Below are positions 44,753 through 51,611 of a stretch of DNA of 51,611 nucleotides, in pieces (the first letter of the stretch is position 1; each line of letters starts with the position of its first letter). This stretch comes from Phycisphaerales bacterium. Lineage in GTDB: Bacteria > Planctomycetota > Phycisphaerae > Phycisphaerales > UBA1924. Made by a program: the position numbers and the translations under genes. The notes under the pieces are model-generated. The model saw only the letters and a program-made list of their open reading frames with translations. It made no database searches and had not been told where the DNA came from. The stretch covers positions 1-51,611 of the forward strand of contig JABWBB010000014.1 in assembly GCA_013360675.1 (NCBI GenBank), written 5' to 3'.

Positions 44753-46513
44753 TTAGAAACCCATGCCGCCCATGCCGCCCATGCCACCCATCCCGCCCAT
44801 GCCACCCATGCCACCCATGCCACCCATGCCACCCATGCCAGGACCGCCCGCGGGGGCGGCGTCCTTGGCTTCGGGCTTGGAGGTGATGATGCAATCGGCG
44901 GCGAGGAGGACGGTGGCGACGCTGGCGGCGTTCTGCAACGCGGTGCGGTCGACCTTGGCGGGGGTGATGACACCCATCGCGAGCAGGTCGCCGTACTCGT
45001 CGGTCAGCGCGTTGTACCCGTGCGAGCCCTTGCCCTCGGAGACCTTGGCGACGACCACCGAGCCGCGGGCGCCCGCGTTTTCGGCGATGGTGTGCAGCGG
45101 AACGCCCAGGGCGGCGTAGACGGTCTGGATGCCGGCGGCGAAGTCGTACTTGAAACGCCCCACGTCGTCGGCGCTCTTGTCGTCGCCCTTGTTCTCGCCC
45201 TTGCCAAAGACGGCGCGGTATTCCTTCATCGCTTCCACGTCCTTGCGGGCGCGGATGAAACTCACCCCTCCCCCGGGGACGATGCCCTCGGCGACGGCGG
45301 CACGGGTGGCGTGCAGCGCGTCCTCGATGCGGGCCTTCTTCTCCTTGAGTTCGGCCTCAGAGGCCGCCCCCACCTTCACCTGCGCGACGCCACCGGCGAG
45401 CTTGGCCAGGCGTTCCTGGAGTTTCTCGCGGTCGTAGTCGCTGGTGGTCTTTTCGATCTCGGCGCGGATCTGGGCGATGCGGGCCTGGATGGCCTTGGTG
45501 TCGCCCGCCCCCTCGACGATCGTCGTGTTGTCGGCGTCGATCTCGAGCTTCTTCGCCATGCCCAGGTGCTTGATCTCGAGCTTGTCGAGTTCGAGGCCCA
45601 GGTCCTTCATGACGGCGGTGGCGCCGGTGAGGACGGCGATGTCCTCGAGCATGGCCTTGCGACGATCGCCGTAGCCGGGCGCCTTGACGGCGACGACCTG
45701 CAGCGTGCCGCGCAGCTTGTTGATGACCAGCGTGGAGAGGGCCTCGCCGGTGACGTCCTCGGCGATGATGAGCAGGGGCTTCTTGGCCTGCATCACCTTC
45801 TCGAGCAGCGGAACGAGCTTGGCGACGCTCTCGATCTTGTCCTCGTGGATGAGCACGAGGCACTTGTCGAACGAGGTCTTCATCGCATCGGCGTCGGTCA
45901 CGAAGTTGGGCGAGAGGTAGCCCCGGTCGAACTGCATGCCCTCAACCACGTCGACGACAGTGTCGATGTTCTTGCCTTCTTCGACCGTGATCACGCCGTC
46001 TTTGCCCACCTTGTCGAAGGCGTCGGCCATGATGCGACCAACCTCGACGTCGTTGTTGGCGCTGATGGCCGCGACGTTCTGGATGTCGGCCTTCCCCTTC
46101 ACGGGGGTGGCCAGGGCGTTGATCGAATCGGCGGCAACGCCGACAGCGGCCTTCATGCCGCGGACCAGCGCGTTGGCATCACACCCGGCGGCGATGTGGC
46201 GCAGCCCCTCGCGGAAGAGGGCCTCGGCCAGGACCGTCGCGGTCGTCGTGCCGTCGCCGGCCACGTCGGAGGTTTTGCTGGCGGCCTCGCGGACCAGGCG
46301 GGCGCCCATGTCCTGGGCCTTGTCGCGAAGTTCGATCTCTTCAGCGACGCTCACCCCGTCCTTGGTGACGGTCGGGCCGCCCCACGACTTGTCGAGGACG
46401 GCGTTGCGGCCGCGCGGTCCGAGCGTGGCCTTGACGGCGCGAGCGAGTTTCTCCACCCCGGCGAGGAGGGCCTGGCGGGCTTCGACATCGAAAACGAGGT
46501 TCTTTGCGGGCAT
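44753..46513 (-). CDS. groEL: 60-kDa chaperonin GroEL, canonical copy with GGM tail
   Basis: The first gene of the chaperonin group, 586 residues. The N-terminus has [16 protein letters not shown], with [25 protein letters not shown], and ATP-site [10 protein letters not shown]. It ends in eight GGM repeats and a final GF, typical of a main housekeeping GroEL. A 25-residue charged insertion ([15 protein letters not shown] region) occurs in the equatorial/intermediate part near residue 430. The frame is open upstream to 46822, but the ATG at 46513 has GGGAG before it. No CIRCE element was seen upstream. Confidence 0.95.
   Translation of the reverse strand: MPAKNLVFDVEARQALLAGVEKLARAVKATLGPRGRNAVLDKSWGGPTVTKDGVSVAEEIELRDKAQDMGARLVREAASKTSDVAGDGTTTATVLAEALFREGLRHIAAGCDANALVRGMKAAVGVAADSINALATPVKGKADIQNVAAISANNDVEVGRIMADAFDKVGKDGVITVEEGKNIDTVVDVVEGMQFDRGYLSPNFVTDADAMKTSFDKCLVLIHEDKIESVAKLVPLLEKVMQAKKPLLIIAEDVTGEALSTLVINKLRGTLQVVAVKAPGYGDRRKAMLEDIAVLTGATAVMKDLGLELDKLEIKHLGMAKKLEIDADNTTIVEGAGDTKAIQARIAQIRAEIEKTTSDYDREKLQERLAKLAGGVAQVKVGAASEAELKEKKARIEDALHATRAAVAEGIVPGGGVSFIRARKDVEAMKEYRAVFGKGENKGDDKSADDVGRFKYDFAAGIQTVYAALGVPLHTIAENAGARGSVVVAKVSEGKGSHGYNALTDEYGDLLAMGVITPAKVDRTALQNAASVATVLLAADCIITSKPEAKDAAPAGGPGMGGMGGMGGMGGMGGMGGMGGMGGMGF
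44761..44840. repeat. Nine-base tandem repeat encoding the GroEL GGM tail
   Basis: About nine units of a CATGCCACC-like nonamer, read on the minus strand as Gly-Gly-Met. Units differ only at the third codon position and one CATCCC variant. The array could expand or contract by slippage without a frameshift. Confidence 0.85.
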
Positions 46514-46848
46514 CGTCTGCTCCCGGAACTGGGCTAGTCGCGGGAGACACCTGCCCCCCGCGTGTTTGGTTACGGTACGGACCCGCGGAGTCGGCACCCC
46601 GAGCCGCGAGCCTCTCGACCAGTACTCCCAAGGCAACAGGCATGCCAACAGCCCCGCACCCCTAGGGGGCGGTTGTCCCGTCGATGCACTGTCAGCCGTG
46701 AATCGAGGGCACCATCGCCTGCCAGACTGGCAGAAGCCAGAGTGAGAGCCAATGCCGCAGGGGGCGAAGGAAGAAGAGGAACAAGATGCGCTGCGGCGCA
46801 AGCCCGAACCGACGCCAAGCATCGCGGGCGGTTCCTATACTGACCGCC
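46514..46848. other. Divergent intergenic region between groEL and nuoA
   Basis: About 335 bases with no convincing gene. An upstream extension of the groEL frame runs through it but lacks a ribosome site and chaperonin similarity. I looked for a CIRCE operator (TTAGCACTC and its inverted copy) and saw none. The nuoA end has a TATACT -10 element. One short palindrome (CCCCTAGGGG region) is present. Confidence 0.5.
46836..46841 (+). promoter_or_regulatory. Candidate -10 element of nuoA
   Basis: TATACT ends seven bases before the ATG at 46849, again predicting a leaderless or nearly leaderless transcript. The -35 region is weak. Confidence 0.5.
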
Positions 46849-47244
46849 ATGATGCTCGCGACGACGGATCTCGCCTCGTACATGCCGCTGACCCTGATTG
46901 CCATGATGGCCATCGGGTTCGCCGTGGTCAATATCGTGGCCTCGCTGATCATCGGGCCCAAGCGCCCGGGGGCCCGCAAGGGGCAGTCGTACGAATCGGG
47001 CATGAACCCGATCGGGACGGCCCGCAAGCGGTTCAACGTGCGGTTCTACTTGATCGCGATGGTCTTTCTCGTCTTCGACGTCGAGATCATCTTCCTGTAC
47101 CCGTGGGCGTCGACGTTCCCAAACATCGCCCCCCACCCCAACCAGGAAGGCCTGGTCTGGCTGATCCGCATCCTCTTCTTCCTGCTGACGACCGTGGTGG
47201 CGTATCTGTACGGCTATCGCAAGGGCGTCTTCCGGTTTGACTGA
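46849..47244 (+). CDS. nuoA: NADH-quinone oxidoreductase subunit A
   Basis: A small membrane subunit of respiratory complex I, 131 residues with three transmembrane helices. The family blocks are clear: the PKRPGARKGQSYESGMNPIGTARKRFNVRFYLIAMVFLVFDVEIIFLYPW region is unmistakable (the conserved SYESG, FDVEIIFLYPW). The usual neighbours nuoB-nuoN are absent: the next gene is a DUF2752 protein. The ATG at 46849 is preferred; the following codon is also ATG. Confidence 0.94.
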   Translation: MMLATTDLASYMPLTLIAMMAIGFAVVNIVASLIIGPKRPGARKGQSYESGMNPIGTARKRFNVRFYLIAMVFLVFDVEIIFLYPWASTFPNIAPHPNQEGLVWLIRILFFLLTTVVAYLYGYRKGVFRFD

Positions 47245-47272
47245 TGCGGCCCGGGCGAGGGTGAGCACGCCG

Positions 47273-47749
47273 ATGGGCACGGTTTCGCATGCACCGCCAA
47301 CGATTTCCATGATCTCCGCCACAAATGCACGGGTGGGACGTGGCGAGCGGTTCGCATGGGCCCTGGTCTCGCTGGCATGCCTGAGCGTGCTGATCGTCGC
47401 CGCGGGCTTGAGACCATCGTCGAGTGGCGCGGGTACGCACAAGCAACTGGGTTTGAATGAATGCGGGTGGGTGCTGGCGTTTGGCAAACCCTGCTTCACG
47501 TGCGGGATGACCACGGCCTTTGCGCACGCCGCGGATGGGCGGCTGGATCGGAGTTTCGTAGCGCAGCCGTTCGGGGCCCTGCTGTCGGTGGGTGTGGCGG
47601 CGGGCTTCTGGGTGGGGGCGTTCGTGGCGTTAACGGGCTCAACGGTCGGGCGTCGGTGCGCGGGTCTTCTCTCGCCGCGACTGCTATGGTGGTATGGCGG
47701 AGCCTTGACGGCGGCGTGGGCGTACAAACTCGCCACGTGGCCGACGTAG
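47273..47749 (+). CDS. DUF2752 membrane protein
   Basis: A 158-residue protein with three hydrophobic segments and the DUF2752 signature CGWVLAFGKPCFTCGMTTAFAHAADG, including the two conserved cysteines of the CxxCGxT motif. Family function is unknown. It is immediately downstream of nuoA; a TTG-started version would overlap the nuoA stop by eight bases. The ATG at 47273 is chosen because GAGGGTG lies before it, but the start is uncertain. Confidence 0.78.
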   Translation: MGTVSHAPPTISMISATNARVGRGERFAWALVSLACLSVLIVAAGLRPSSSGAGTHKQLGLNECGWVLAFGKPCFTCGMTTAFAHAADGRLDRSFVAQPFGALLSVGVAAGFWVGAFVALTGSTVGRRCAGLLSPRLLWWYGGALTAAWAYKLATWPT

Positions 47750-47799
47750 CCCGACCGGATGTGGCGCGGCACATAGCCGCGACGCGGGAGATCCAAACG

Positions 47800-48491
47800 T
47801 GAAGACTGCACGCCGCCAGGGGATTGTCACACGGGTCGCGCTTGTTGCGCTGGGCGCGGCGGCGTGGGCGTCGCTCTCGGGGTGCTACGCCGGAGCGTTG
47901 ATCGAGAGCTACAAGCGCAGCAGCACCAAGACCGTCAGCGCAGAGTACACGCGTCTCGAGGGGAAGAGCTTCGCGGTGGTGGTGGCGGCGGACCGGGCCA
48001 TCCAAGCCGACCACCCGCTGCTCACCGATCACATCACGTCGCGCGTGACCGAGCGGCTGTCGGCGGGCACGAACGTGCCTGTGGCGGGCGGGTTCGTGCC
48101 CGCGCCGATGGTGCTCAAATACATGTACAACACGCCGGGCTGGTCGACCGCGAGCCGTGTGGAACTGGCGAAGGCACTCGGGGGCGAAGGCCAGACGGTC
48201 GAGCGGATCATCTATATCGACCTGTATGAATATCGCCTGGCCGATCCGGGCAACAAGTACGAGTGGGATGGCGTGGCGGCGGGGACCGTCAGCGTCTACG
48301 AGATCGATTCGACCCTGCCCGAGGAGCCAGCGTTTGAGCGCACGATCCAGGTGCGATTCCCCGGCAAGAAGGGGATCGGCCCCGAACAGATGGACCGTGT
48401 GAGCGTGACATCGGCGCTGGCGCTGCGGTTCGTCGATCGGGCGTCGTGGTTGTTCTACTCGCACGAAGAGCCGTATTACCCGGAGTACTAG
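47800..48491 (+). CDS. Putative lipoprotein of unknown function
   Basis: A protein of about 230 residues starting at a GTG (the G is at 47799 or 47800 by my count). It has a basic N-terminus, a hydrophobic stretch and a lipobox (LSGC, Cys at about 29), so it is likely lipidated. The body has a repeated pattern of beta strands (FAVVVAADRAIQ, IIYIDLYEYRLADPG) and a Tyr-rich end (YSHEEPYYPEY). No known domain is recognised. A second lipoprotein gene starts one base after its stop, so the two are co-translated and may act together. Confidence 0.72.
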
Positions 48492-48492
48492 C

Positions 48493-49161
48493 GTGAAGCA
48501 TCGGCGGCTGACTTTCGGCGTGATGGGTGTGCTGGCCACGCTTTCGGCGCTGGGCGGTTGCAACATCGTGGCTCCGGCGGTAATCCTCGCCTCGGGCCCG
48601 CCCAAGCGCGACGCGGTTTACGTACTGCCCGAGGATCGACCCACGCTTGTCTTCGTCGACGATCGCGACAACCGCCTGCCTCGGCGTTCGCTGCGGATGG
48701 CCATCTCGGATTCGGCGCAGGATCTTCTGATGCGCAGCGGCACGGTCAAGCCCGAGCACATGATCGACGCCAAGGTCATCGCCACGGTCACCTCTCGCGA
48801 GTCGGCCACCCAGCCGATGGACATCCAGACCATCGCTCGCCAGGCGCAGGCACAGATTGTGATCTACGTCGTCCCCGCGAGTTTCCGGCTGTCGAGCGAC
48901 GGGCAGACCTATGACCCGGCGGCGGATTTCTATATCAAGGTGCTCGACGTGACGCAGGACAAGCCGCGGCTGTGGCCAGAAGAGGCGCAGGGCAAGGCCA
49001 TTCCTATTCGACTCACGACGAGGGCGAGCGAGGTGCCGTCTCGCGCGGCGGACCTTGTTCAGGCCGAGGACAAACTCGCGGCCGAGTGCGGGCGTGTGAT
49101 CGCGGAACTCTTCCATCGCCACGAGATCCGAGGGCGCGTGAGCGAGGGTCGCCCGGAGTGA
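48493..49161 (+). CDS. Second putative lipoprotein of the tandem pair
   Basis: A 222-residue protein with a GTG start, signal peptide and lipobox (LGGC, Cys at about 23). It has a beta-alpha body with PTLVFVDDRDNRLPRRSLRMAISDSAQDLLM and QAQAQIVIYVVPASF, loosely recalling the small periplasmic domains of GldH/LptE-like or curli-assembly-like lipoproteins, but no family can be named. It overlaps the next gene as GTGA (49158-49161). The pair, followed by a glycosyltransferase-like gene, suggests an envelope or secretion role. Confidence 0.7.
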   Translation: MKHRRLTFGVMGVLATLSALGGCNIVAPAVILASGPPKRDAVYVLPEDRPTLVFVDDRDNRLPRRSLRMAISDSAQDLLMRSGTVKPEHMIDAKVIATVTSRESATQPMDIQTIARQAQAQIVIYVVPASFRLSSDGQTYDPAADFYIKVLDVTQDKPRLWPEEAQGKAIPIRLTTRASEVPSRAADLVQAEDKLAAECGRVIAELFHRHEIRGRVSEGRPE

Positions 49162-50216
49162 CGCCCGACGCTCATCTTCACAATACGAGGGTGCTGCACA
49201 TCCTGCATGGCGAGTGCGGTGCGATGCCTTGGCCGCACGCCGGTAGAGACACCGCGGGTGAAGCGGAGCAGGCGGCGTGCGCCGGCATCGTGCGAGCGTG
49301 CCACGGGTTCAACCATGACGTGATCGTGCTGGGCGGCTCGCGCGACAGCGAGCGGTGCGTTCGCCTGGGTCTTGGGCGGCATTGGCGCGTGACGCCGGGT
49401 GCCCTCGGGCGCGAAGGGCGATCGCTGATCCGGTGCGTCGATCGTCTGGCCCGCCCCGGAGTCATCATGGCATGGGGCAGACGGGCGGGCCTGCTGGCGC
49501 GAGAATGCCTGGCGGGTGTTGCGCCGGTGGTCAGCGTGGACTTCCACGCGGGGACGCTCATGGGCGACTCGGGGCTGACTGAGCCGCTGTCTCCTTCGCT
49601 CGTCGATGGCACGGACGAAGATCGCGGCGTGATCCGGTGCCGATTGGGGCTGACCGGCACGGACATGGCCCTCGGGCTTATGGATGATCCCGCGGACGCG
49701 GGCGACGCGGTGGGCTTTTTGTTCATCGCGGGCGTGCTGCGGGTCGCGGGGATTCGCGTGACGGCGGTCTTGAGCCGCCGCACGCATGGCTATGAAACCG
49801 CGATGCGGCACGTGCGCGAGATCGGGTATGTCAGCCGCGTGATCGCGACAGATCTGCCGATGGTCTGGATCGCGCGAGGCGCGGATGTGTGCATCGCCGG
49901 CGCTCGCCAGGATGCGCACGAACGACCGCCGCGAAATGGCGAGTTGGCGCTGGCCTCGATCGCGGCGAGTGCGGGCGTGGCGACGATCATGAACGAGGGC
50001 TCGCTGCTTGATCACACGGGCTATCCAGCGCTGTTGCGGGCCCGCACCAGCCGTCCGACCGAGTTTGCCCGGCGACTGGTGCCGCTGCTGACCGAGCCCC
50101 ACGCGCGAGAGCAAGCCGGGACGGCGGCGCGGGCGTGGGCCGAGCAGGCGGAGCCGATGCACGCGCAGGTGATGCGGGCGTGGGAACTGGCGCTGGGCGC
50201 GGGGGCGTTGCGATGA
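49158..50216 (+). CDS. Glycosyltransferase-like protein
   Basis: A 352-residue cytoplasmic protein with two Rossmann-like halves, resembling GT-B glycosyltransferases. The N-terminal half has VLHILHGECG, and the C-terminal half carries the donor-binding pattern GADVCIAGARQDAHERPPRNGELALASIAASAGVATI followed by a DHTGYPALL region and a final helical segment (AREQAGTAARAWAEQ) typical of group 1 transferases. The classical EX7E motif is not complete, so activity is uncertain. The start codon GTG overlaps the preceding stop; its own stop overlaps the phosphatase start. Confidence 0.68.
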   Translation: MTPDAHLHNTRVLHILHGECGAMPWPHAGRDTAGEAEQAACAGIVRACHGFNHDVIVLGGSRDSERCVRLGLGRHWRVTPGALGREGRSLIRCVDRLARPGVIMAWGRRAGLLARECLAGVAPVVSVDFHAGTLMGDSGLTEPLSPSLVDGTDEDRGVIRCRLGLTGTDMALGLMDDPADAGDAVGFLFIAGVLRVAGIRVTAVLSRRTHGYETAMRHVREIGYVSRVIATDLPMVWIARGADVCIAGARQDAHERPPRNGELALASIAASAGVATIMNEGSLLDHTGYPALLRARTSRPTEFARRLVPLLTEPHAREQAGTAARAWAEQAEPMHAQVMRAWELALGAGALR

Positions 50217-50698
50217 GCGAGCGATACGGGGTGCTGTTCGTGTGCCTGGGGAACATCTGCCGCTCGCCGCTGGCCAAGGGTGTGTTCATGCACGCGGCCG
50301 AGCGCGAGGGTGTGATCGATCGGTTGCGGATCGATTCGTGCGGGACGGGCGCGTGGCACGCGGGCGGGCCCGCCGACCCACGCACCATCAGCGTGGCGTT
50401 GCGGCACGGGATCTGCTTTGATCACGTGGCGCGCCAGATCCGCCCCGCGGACCTGGAGAACTTTGACCTGCTCATCCCCATGGACGCGAAGAACCATCGC
50501 GATGTGCTGGCGATGGGAGCGCCACCCGAGAGGGTGCGCCTGATGCGGGCCTTTGACGAGTCGATCGGTGTGAAACCGCCGCCCGATGTTCCCGACCCAT
50601 ACCTGGGCGAGGGGGACGGGTTCGAGGACGTGTATCAGATGATCGATCGGGCCTGCCGCGGCCTGATGAAGCACGTGCTCGAGCACGCGCCGGGGTGA
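50213..50698 (+). CDS. Low-molecular-weight protein-tyrosine phosphatase
   Basis: Removes phosphate from tyrosine on proteins. The 161-residue protein has the P-loop CLGNICRSP near the N-terminus (catalytic Cys and Arg) and the VPDPYLGEGDGFEDV block with the general-acid Asp. Overlaps the glycosyltransferase-like gene as ATGA, so translation is coupled. In many bacteria such phosphatases lie in polysaccharide clusters with tyrosine kinases; no kinase is visible here. Arsenate reductase-type relatives are less likely given the DPY motif. Confidence 0.93.
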   Translation: MSERYGVLFVCLGNICRSPLAKGVFMHAAEREGVIDRLRIDSCGTGAWHAGGPADPRTISVALRHGICFDHVARQIRPADLENFDLLIPMDAKNHRDVLAMGAPPERVRLMRAFDESIGVKPPPDVPDPYLGEGDGFEDVYQMIDRACRGLMKHVLEHAPG

Positions 50699-50800
50699 TC
50701 GAGCCATCGGGCCGCAATGCGGTGGCGCTGGGTGAGCGCACGGCCCCACGCCCGCAGCCGGGCATGCGTCAACACGCGATCGGCATCAGGCTCTCCGCGA

Positions 50801-51610
50801 TCAGACGTCGAGCAGCAGCCGCTGCGGGTCTTCGATGGCCTGCTTGACCTTGATGAGAAACTGGACGGACTCGGCCCCGTCGATGATGCGGTGGTCGTAG
50901 GAGAGGGCGACGTACATCATGGGGCGCAGCGCGATCTGGCCCGAACCGACCGGGTATTCGACCGGGCGGCTCTTGATCGTGTGCATGCCCAGGATGCCCG
51001 ACTGGGGCGGGTTGATGATGGGGGTGGCGAGGAGCGAGCCAAAGACCCCGCCGTTGGTGATGGTGAAGGTGCCGCCCTGCATCTCGTCGAGGGTGAGTTT
51101 GCCGTCGCGAGCGCGGGTGGCCAGGTCCTTGATCGCGAGCTCGATCTCGGCGAGCGAGAGCGTGTCGGCATTGCGGATGACGGGGACGACCAGGCCCTTT
51201 GGGGTCGAGACGGCGATCGCCACGTCGCAGTAGTTGTGGCGCTCGATCATCGGCTGCCCGTTCTCTTCAACGATGAATGCGTTGACGAGCGGGAAGGCCT
51301 TGAGCCCCTGGACGACGGCCTTGACGAAGAAGCCCATGAAGCCCAGCGCGATGCCGTGCTTCTTCTCGAAATCATCCTTGTATCGCTTGCGCAGGTCCAT
51401 GACCGCGCCCATGTCGCACTCGTTGAAAGTGGTAAGGATCGCGGCGGTCTGCTGCGACTGGACCAGACGCTGGGCGATGCGCTGGCGCAGGGGCGTCATC
51501 TTTTCCCGGGCGGCGTCGCGCGGGCCGGTGGTCGCCTTGGCCGACGACGGGGCCTTGGCGGGCGCTGCAGCAGTGGCGGCGGCGGGCTTGCGCGATTCGA
51601 CGAACGTTGT
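50801..51610 (-). CDS. sucB: Dihydrolipoamide acyltransferase (E2), C-terminal part, cut by window edge
   Basis: The catalytic domain of an E2, probably the succinyltransferase of the 2-oxoglutarate dehydrogenase complex. Visible: [30 protein letters not shown] at the domain start, [51 protein letters not shown] and the active-site [12 protein letters not shown] with the catalytic His and Asp. The TFNE and SGILGMH patterns match SucB rather than the PdhC-type E2 at 20008. The frame stays open through an Ala/Pro/Lys-rich linker to the window end, so the lipoyl domain lies outside. Confidence 0.88.
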   Translation of the reverse strand, partial: TTFVESRKPAAATAAAPAKAPSSAKATTGPRDAAREKMTPLRQRIAQRLVQSQQTAAILTTFNECDMGAVMDLRKRYKDDFEKKHGIALGFMGFFVKAVVQGLKAFPLVNAFIVEENGQPMIERHNYCDVAIAVSTPKGLVVPVIRNADTLSLAEIELAIKDLATRARDGKLTLDEMQGGTFTITNGGVFGSLLATPIINPPQSGILGMHTIKSRPVEYPVGSGQIALRPMMYVALSYDHRIIDGAESVQFLIKVKQAIEDPQRLLLDV

Positions 51611-51611
51611 C

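Noticed and set aside
44761..44840. A short tandem array that could look like a CRISPR
   Set aside because: Units are contiguous nonamers without spacers and encode the GroEL GGM tail in frame.
46514..46822. An upstream extension of the canonical GroEL by 103 residues
   Set aside because: The extra part has no chaperonin similarity, and a ribosome site precedes the ATG at 46513.
46514..46848. A CIRCE/HrcA operator upstream of groEL
   Set aside because: I looked for the inverted TTAGCACTC repeat here and before groES and did not find it.

Overview
The window is GC-rich, gene-dense chromosomal DNA read on both strands with short spacers. I see no rRNA, tRNA, CRISPR array, transposase or phage structural gene. 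The gene mix suggests a heterotrophic member of the Planctomycetota, probably class Phycisphaerae: a pseudopilin-type GFTLIE protein with a late FVDG motif, nrfHA, two different GroELs around one GroES, many Sec/Tat-exported proteins, and starts that often lack a Shine-Dalgarno site but have a TANNNT hexamer 6-7 nt upstream. This is inferred from gene content and style, not from a marker phylogeny.

Layout. 1-6.6 kb: a partial helical protein, an SGNH hydrolase, a PD-(D/E)XK-like protein, the nrfHA nitrite ammonification pair, a DUF1579 protein and a DinB-like protein. 6.6-8.3 kb: a two-gene ABC exporter. 8.6-9.7 kb: recA. 9.9-14.7 kb: an acyl-CoA/leucine catabolism run (HMG-CoA lyase-like, two crotonase-family proteins, a large acyl-CoA dehydrogenase) ending in a clear terminator. 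14.9-17.6 kb: an AT-richer three-gene cassette behind a promoter with a 12-G spacer, encoding a secreted, tail-anchored protein, a small eight-cysteine exported protein, and a MauE/DoxX-type membrane domain fused to a type IV prepilin domain. 17.7-21.4 kb: a 2-oxoacid dehydrogenase (E1 alpha, E1 beta, E2). 21.5-24.8 kb: a DUF4139 protein and moaA. 24.9-30.4 kb: a PaoABC/YagTSR-like molybdenum aldehyde oxidoreductase operon with a small Cys-rich ORF, facing a MobA/MocA-like and XdhC-like maturation pair. 30.5-39.4 kb: tyrosine phenol-lyase, an ABM-like protein, a cysteine synthase-family enzyme, a Na/Pi cotransporter-type protein, transaldolase, acyl-CoA synthetase, a SPOR-domain protein and a helical exported protein. 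39.4-46.5 kb, all minus strand: a proteostasis block (groEL-groES-groEL, an AT-rich orphan ORF, dnaJ, grpE, fmdB, acpS). 46.8-51.6 kb: a lone nuoA, a DUF2752 protein, two lipoproteins, a glycosyltransferase-like protein, a low-molecular-weight phosphatase and the 3' part of an E2 gene cut by the window edge.

Together the genes suggest an organism that oxidises amino/keto acids and acyl-CoAs, can reduce nitrite to ammonium, and uses molybdenum enzymes (moaA, the aldehyde oxidoreductase and its maturation genes lie together). The part least explained by known biology is the 14.9-17.6 kb cassette. It combines a possibly phase-variable promoter, a fusion architecture in which prepilin peptidase would release a pseudopilin from a redox-type membrane domain, and a disulphide-rich small exported partner.
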